Assembly: GCA_027924585.1 (NCBI GenBank) | Contig: BSBM01000361.1 | Coordinates: 66,500,001-66,564,000 of the forward strand | DNA: 64,000 nucleotides | Reading direction: 5' to 3' | DNA from: Larix kaempferi | Taxonomy: Eukaryota; Streptophyta; Pinopsida; Pinales; Pinaceae | In this document: positions 60,407 to 64,000 of the stretch, piece by piece | Numbering within the stretch: position 1 is the stretch's first letter | Layout of the letters: each line of letters begins with the position of its first letter | The notes under the pieces: model-generated | Databases searched by the model: none | Told to the model about the DNA's origin: nothing | Seen by the model: only the letters and a program-made list of their open reading frames with translations | Program-made: the position numbers and the translations under genes

Positions 60407-63352
60407 TGTTGTCTCCCCAAATGGCATGCGTGTGTTGAAGCCCAAAATGTAACACACCATCTGGATGACAACTCTCTCAGGAGAGAGGCCAATGTCACCA
60501 CACTCCTCTCCTCTTCGCTTCAGGTTGGCTCTTCTCCAACTCAAGGAGGGTATCCCTAAGATAGGATCGCTAAGGCAAGTACGGTAAACGGGCAAGGTGA
60601 ATTGAAGAGGCTGCCTTAGGAAACAAATGTAACAAAAAGATGTATTTTGAATTTGGATGATGGAAAAGAAGGGAAAATCAATCCTCAGGGAAAGACCAGT
60701 GCCAGTGTATCAAAGGGGCGAATGGAGTCAAAAGAGATCAAAGGGCCTTGTGTTATATGTGACTGAGGGGGAAAGATCGCATCATTGAGCAAACCCCGCT
60801 CAGTTTAGTGTTTGGGAAACAGAAATAGTACTTCTTCTTCTCTAGCTGTGGGAGGTGCGCTATGTAAACCAAAAATCAAGATTGCACAATCAAACTAGAT
60901 TAAATACAAACATCGATACCTGAATTTACACGCTCACAAAGGGAAAGAGAAAGCTGGCTGGTAAGAGTTCTTCGCCAAAGGGAAGAAGAAAGCTGGCTGC
61001 TAAGAATCCTTCACCTTCAAACGTGGTGGATTGTCACCCTTCTATGGCCTCTCACACAATGAAAAGAAAATGCAGAATCTGAAAAGTATTCACGTTTATA
61101 AAACACTCACAAGTACTGCCACAAAGAATAGTCAATTTATCCAAAGAATCCCATGATATTTTTCATTAAGTTCATGGGGAGAAAAAGTCCCAAGTTTTTC
61201 CATCATTTACAATAGAGGAGGTTGCTCTCTTTTATAGACCATCCAGCCTTTCAAAAAGGATAATAAATAATAAAAATCAAGAAAAATGTGAAGTCTAAAT
61301 AGACTTATCCTAACTAAAGCGAAAACCCCTCAAATCTTAAGTTGGAGCTCCAAGTAACAAACGCCAATACATGAAACCCGCACCAAAAATCAATGATCCT
61401 TCAGTGTTGTAATCCTGGGCGAGCTTTAATTTTTGATGCGTGGAGCAGTTATCAAATCTAATACTCTGAGAAATCGACCGGCTGTCAGGAATGGAACTTT
61501 GTGACACTTGCCGCCGATGGTGTGAAATGGCGGGCAAGAGAAACCACCGTTTAGTTGAGGCGCTCAAAACTTCACGCGATTTGGCGCAATCAGCTGTCAA
61601 TGAAAACACAAACATTCCCCGAGCAGCTACCACAGATTCGGCATGAGAATTATCTCTTGCGATCGGTTGATGATGGAAACCTACCACCGGTTGAGGATGA
61701 AGAAGGTTTTGGAAAACCAGCAAGTAATTGAACTCGATCACCATTTCTGCAGTTTAAGGTTCAATGAGCCACGATTTCAACGATTCATGATCGGATAACT
61801 CCCGTGAACTGCTCCTCGACGTGCCAACAAATGGTTATTATAATGGTGCCCTATCGGCTCATTTTAAAACAGTGCGCCACGATCCATCCCATAGACTGCG
61901 CATTTGATGTAACTAGCTGCCAACACAACCTGTAATCGGCTCTGTTTTGAAAGTCCCGGCTTAAATGTTCATGCTGGATATATATCGGGTGGTTTATTTC
62001 TATGCACAGAACTTGGTCTTGAATAGGTGATTTTCAAGTGGACGGGTTCCGTAACCAAGGAAAAAAGAAAGCCATCTGTGAGGGAACACTCACTAGCTGG
62101 GGCGTGATCTCGATTTAAGATTTGTTGTGTTGTTGAATACCGAATTTAATATTGATGGCAACTCGGCATTAGAAATCGGGTGGTAATGGAAAACACACCC
62201 AACTCCATGGCTCGGCTGTAACGGATCCGAGCTTCACGTGAACGTGGCTGACTATTCATTGAACCCTGAGCTCTGGCATCGGAACTATCCTTTTTTAAAT
62301 GTCAATTTTGCATCATATTAACCTTTCTGGTGGCCTCTACGACTCTCTGTTTTCAAACCCTGACCACCACGTGCTTCGCGACACTCCTGGAATGTATTTA
62401 TGGCAAGAGAACATAGCCCTGTATCCAACCGAAAGAACATGAATAATCTTGGTGTCTGATGGAGTTTTAATCCATTCTCTTAAGATCATTTGCAGCACAA
62501 CTCATAGCATATGTTTTGGCAAGCAGTGGAAGCAAACGACGCTGATGGACTGGGCATCTAACTGAACAACAATCCCCGGAACAACTATCTGTCTTGAATC
62601 AGAAACAGAACCAACATCTTGTTTTTTTTTATAAGGCAAGCAGCATATCCATGCTTGAGTTCCCGCTGAACCACACTTCGATCTTGCTCACAGCCATAAC
62701 ACACAGTTGATAGTGTCCCAACTAAAACTGGAGTAAATTGCGGATCACTGATCAGTCGTGGTCTTCCATTTGCAGGCATCTAAGGCAAAAGCTTCAAGAG
62801 CTTCTATTCGGCTTTTGTATTTTCCCGTCTCTCTGCTAGTAGCATTTTGGAGGCTTAGCATGAATAGGCTGTTCTCTGGCAGACTTTACAGCACATATAA
62901 AGGTCTCCAGTTCTTTCTAGGAGTCCTCTCTCTTCTTCTAAAACTTCTCACCATGCATACTCCAAAAGTGACAGATCAAACAGATCTTTAGCTTTTAAGA
63001 AGGAAATCAGCTATCTGAGCAGGCTAGAAGTCCTTGGTGCCAGGAACGACATATGTAACCTGTTGTGGCTTTATAGAAAAATTTACTCGATAGAATGTTG
63101 TTGGGTGATATCCAGTTCATTTCATGCTTGAGCAAAATCCAGCATCTGGGGAATTCACAGCAGAGTTCCTTTCTGGAGATGTCTGTATCCCAACATCAAC
63201 TTTGCCAACTGCTTGCAGAACCCTCAGATCCAAAGTTTTAAATGAAAACCTTACCAATGAATTCCTTAAAGATAATCTTTAAACCATTGCAGATGCATTT
63301 TTGAGAGATGCATTTCTCATGTGGACACCCCTGTCAATATGGGGAGGTAACA
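60407..63352 (-). repeat. Gypsy 5' LTR, 2946 bp
   Basis: Partner of 55964-58909. TATA box minus at 61229-61236. Transcription would run leftwards into the Gag ORF. Confidence 0.95.
61229..61236 (-). promoter_or_regulatory. Gypsy 5' LTR TATA box
   Basis: Minus TATAAAAG, likely the promoter driving the Gag transcript about 1.1 kb upstream of the ORF. Confidence 0.6.
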
Positions 63353-63357
63353 AGATG

Positions 63358-64000
63358 CACTCTACTCAGTGGCATGACCCCAGTGGGGGCTGCATGCAGA
63401 GCTTCAGGGGAGATTGACCTTGCATGCATGAGTATTGCATGACCTGCCAGCATTCAGTGACTACATGCAAAAGTGACATTTTGCATGCATGCATGCAAAA
63501 GTGACTTTTTGCATGCACCGAGAATTAGGGTTTTGGCAAACCTAATTCATCGGTGAGATTATTTATAGAGGCAGGGGGTGCCCAGATGGGGTTACTCAGT
63601 TGTATTATCAGAGAGAGATACTGCCAGAGTGAGGGGGACCAATCTGTCCATGTGGGGCGACTTTCTGAGATATAGAGGAGTTGCTGCAGGAGCTAGGAAG
63701 GTCAGATCTGAGCTAGATCAATGACCTTCAGTTCCAGAGAGGCTAGATACCCATTCCTATGAGTTGAGAGAGCTCAACAGTGAGATTACAGTAGAGAGAT
63801 TGGAGGAGGCCAAGTTCTCTTGGAGGAGGATGTTTTTCCTGAGGGCAAAGGAGCTCATTGTGAGCTGGATTGACCGATTAGGAGTCTGTGACTTCCAGGA
63901 TAGCCTTGCCTCGAGATTTGAAGAAGGTTAGGGATGATCGGAGCTCAGATCTGTTGAGATCCGGAGCAGTACGAGCATTTGACACCCAGAGGGGAGAGTG
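63358..64000 (+). mobile_element. LTR-like promoter region with an RY (CATGCA) cluster
   Basis: CATGCA occurs repeatedly at 63391-63516, including CATGCATGCATGCA near 63484-63498. Two 22-26 nt hairpins, CATGCAAAA/TTTTGCATG (63464-63487) and GCATGCAAAA/TTTTGCATGC (63491-63516), share a GTGAC loop. A TATA-like TATTTATAG lies at 63559-63567. Downstream is G-rich transcribed-looking sequence with no long open frame. The flank joins to 55501-55958 across the gypsy insertion. The window ends inside it. Confidence 0.5.
63559..63567 (+). promoter_or_regulatory. TATA-like box downstream of RY cluster
   Basis: TATTTATAG, 40-170 bp downstream of the CATGCA cluster. Confidence 0.5.

Larger units (their letters stand above)
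55964..63352 (-). mobile_element. Complete non-autonomous Ty3/gypsy element (Tat/Athila-type PBS), TSD AGATG
   Basis: Two LTRs of exactly 2946 bp (55964-58909 and 60407-63352) run TGTTGTCTCCCC .. GGYAACA. Flanking AGATG at 55959-55963 and 63353-63357 is an exact 5-bp duplication. The internal 1497 bp holds a minus-strand PBS and one Gag ORF and no protease or polymerase. By eye the first 640 bp of the two LTRs differ at about 19 sites (about 3 percent) with no length change, so insertion is not very recent. Large LTRs around a gag-only interior suggest a non-autonomous family mobilised by a relative. Confidence 0.94.

Overview
This window reads as intergenic DNA from a large, repeat-rich plant nuclear genome. 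Two short, correctly spliced START-domain exons of a plant-type gene are the only convincing host coding sequence. Almost everything else is nested transposable elements: Ty1/copia and Ty3/gypsy LTR elements, very long solo-LTR-like units, hAT transposons and MITEs, and a LINE relic. The density, the nesting, the long LTRs and the style of the copia Gag suggest a gymnosperm, probably a conifer. That taxonomic reading is inference.

Layout. 1-2.9 kb: AT-rich DNA with a GATA/TA microsatellite palindrome. 2.9-4.6 kb: a decayed plus-strand copia element (LTR end, initiator-Met-type PBS, Gag, zinc knuckle, start of protease). It is interrupted at the protease by a 389-bp hAT MITE with a perfect 8-bp TSD, and 19 bp further on by a long solo-LTR-like unit. 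4.6-12.5 kb: two oppositely oriented copies (A plus, C minus) of this non-coding LTR family, with a minus-strand gypsy protease/RT relic between them. 13.77-14.87 kb: a second hAT MITE, full of CTCGG repeats, again with a perfect 8-bp TSD. 15.9-16.2 kb: the START exons on the minus strand. 16.3-17.8 kb: a LINE 3' relic. 19.9-24.8 kb: diverged LTR-type repeats, a hairpin minisatellite and a copia PBS. 28.0-28.7 kb: a gypsy pol 3' end, PPT and LTR start. 30.1-42.1 kb: an hAT transposase gene split inside a codon-level continuous frame by solo LTR D (4466 bp, TSD GTGCC), with copy B just upstream. 44.8-45.4 kb: a second hAT pseudogene. 46.4-52.5 kb: a complete minus-strand copia element with TSD ATAAA that landed in another LTR's TATA box. 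Its two LTRs differ in length, 884 versus 3521 bp. 55.96-63.35 kb: a complete minus-strand gypsy element (Tat/Athila-type PBS, TSD AGATG) with two 2946-bp LTRs and only a Gag ORF between them.

The most unusual object is in the long copia LTR. From about 51272 to 51827 the DNA is a near-continuous run of some 20 short, mostly perfect hairpins with different arms. It lies just downstream of the minus-strand TATA box, so it would form the leader of the element's transcript. A 49-bp tandem repeat that stays open in all three minus-strand frames is in the same LTR. No CRISPR array, rRNA or convincing tRNA was seen.
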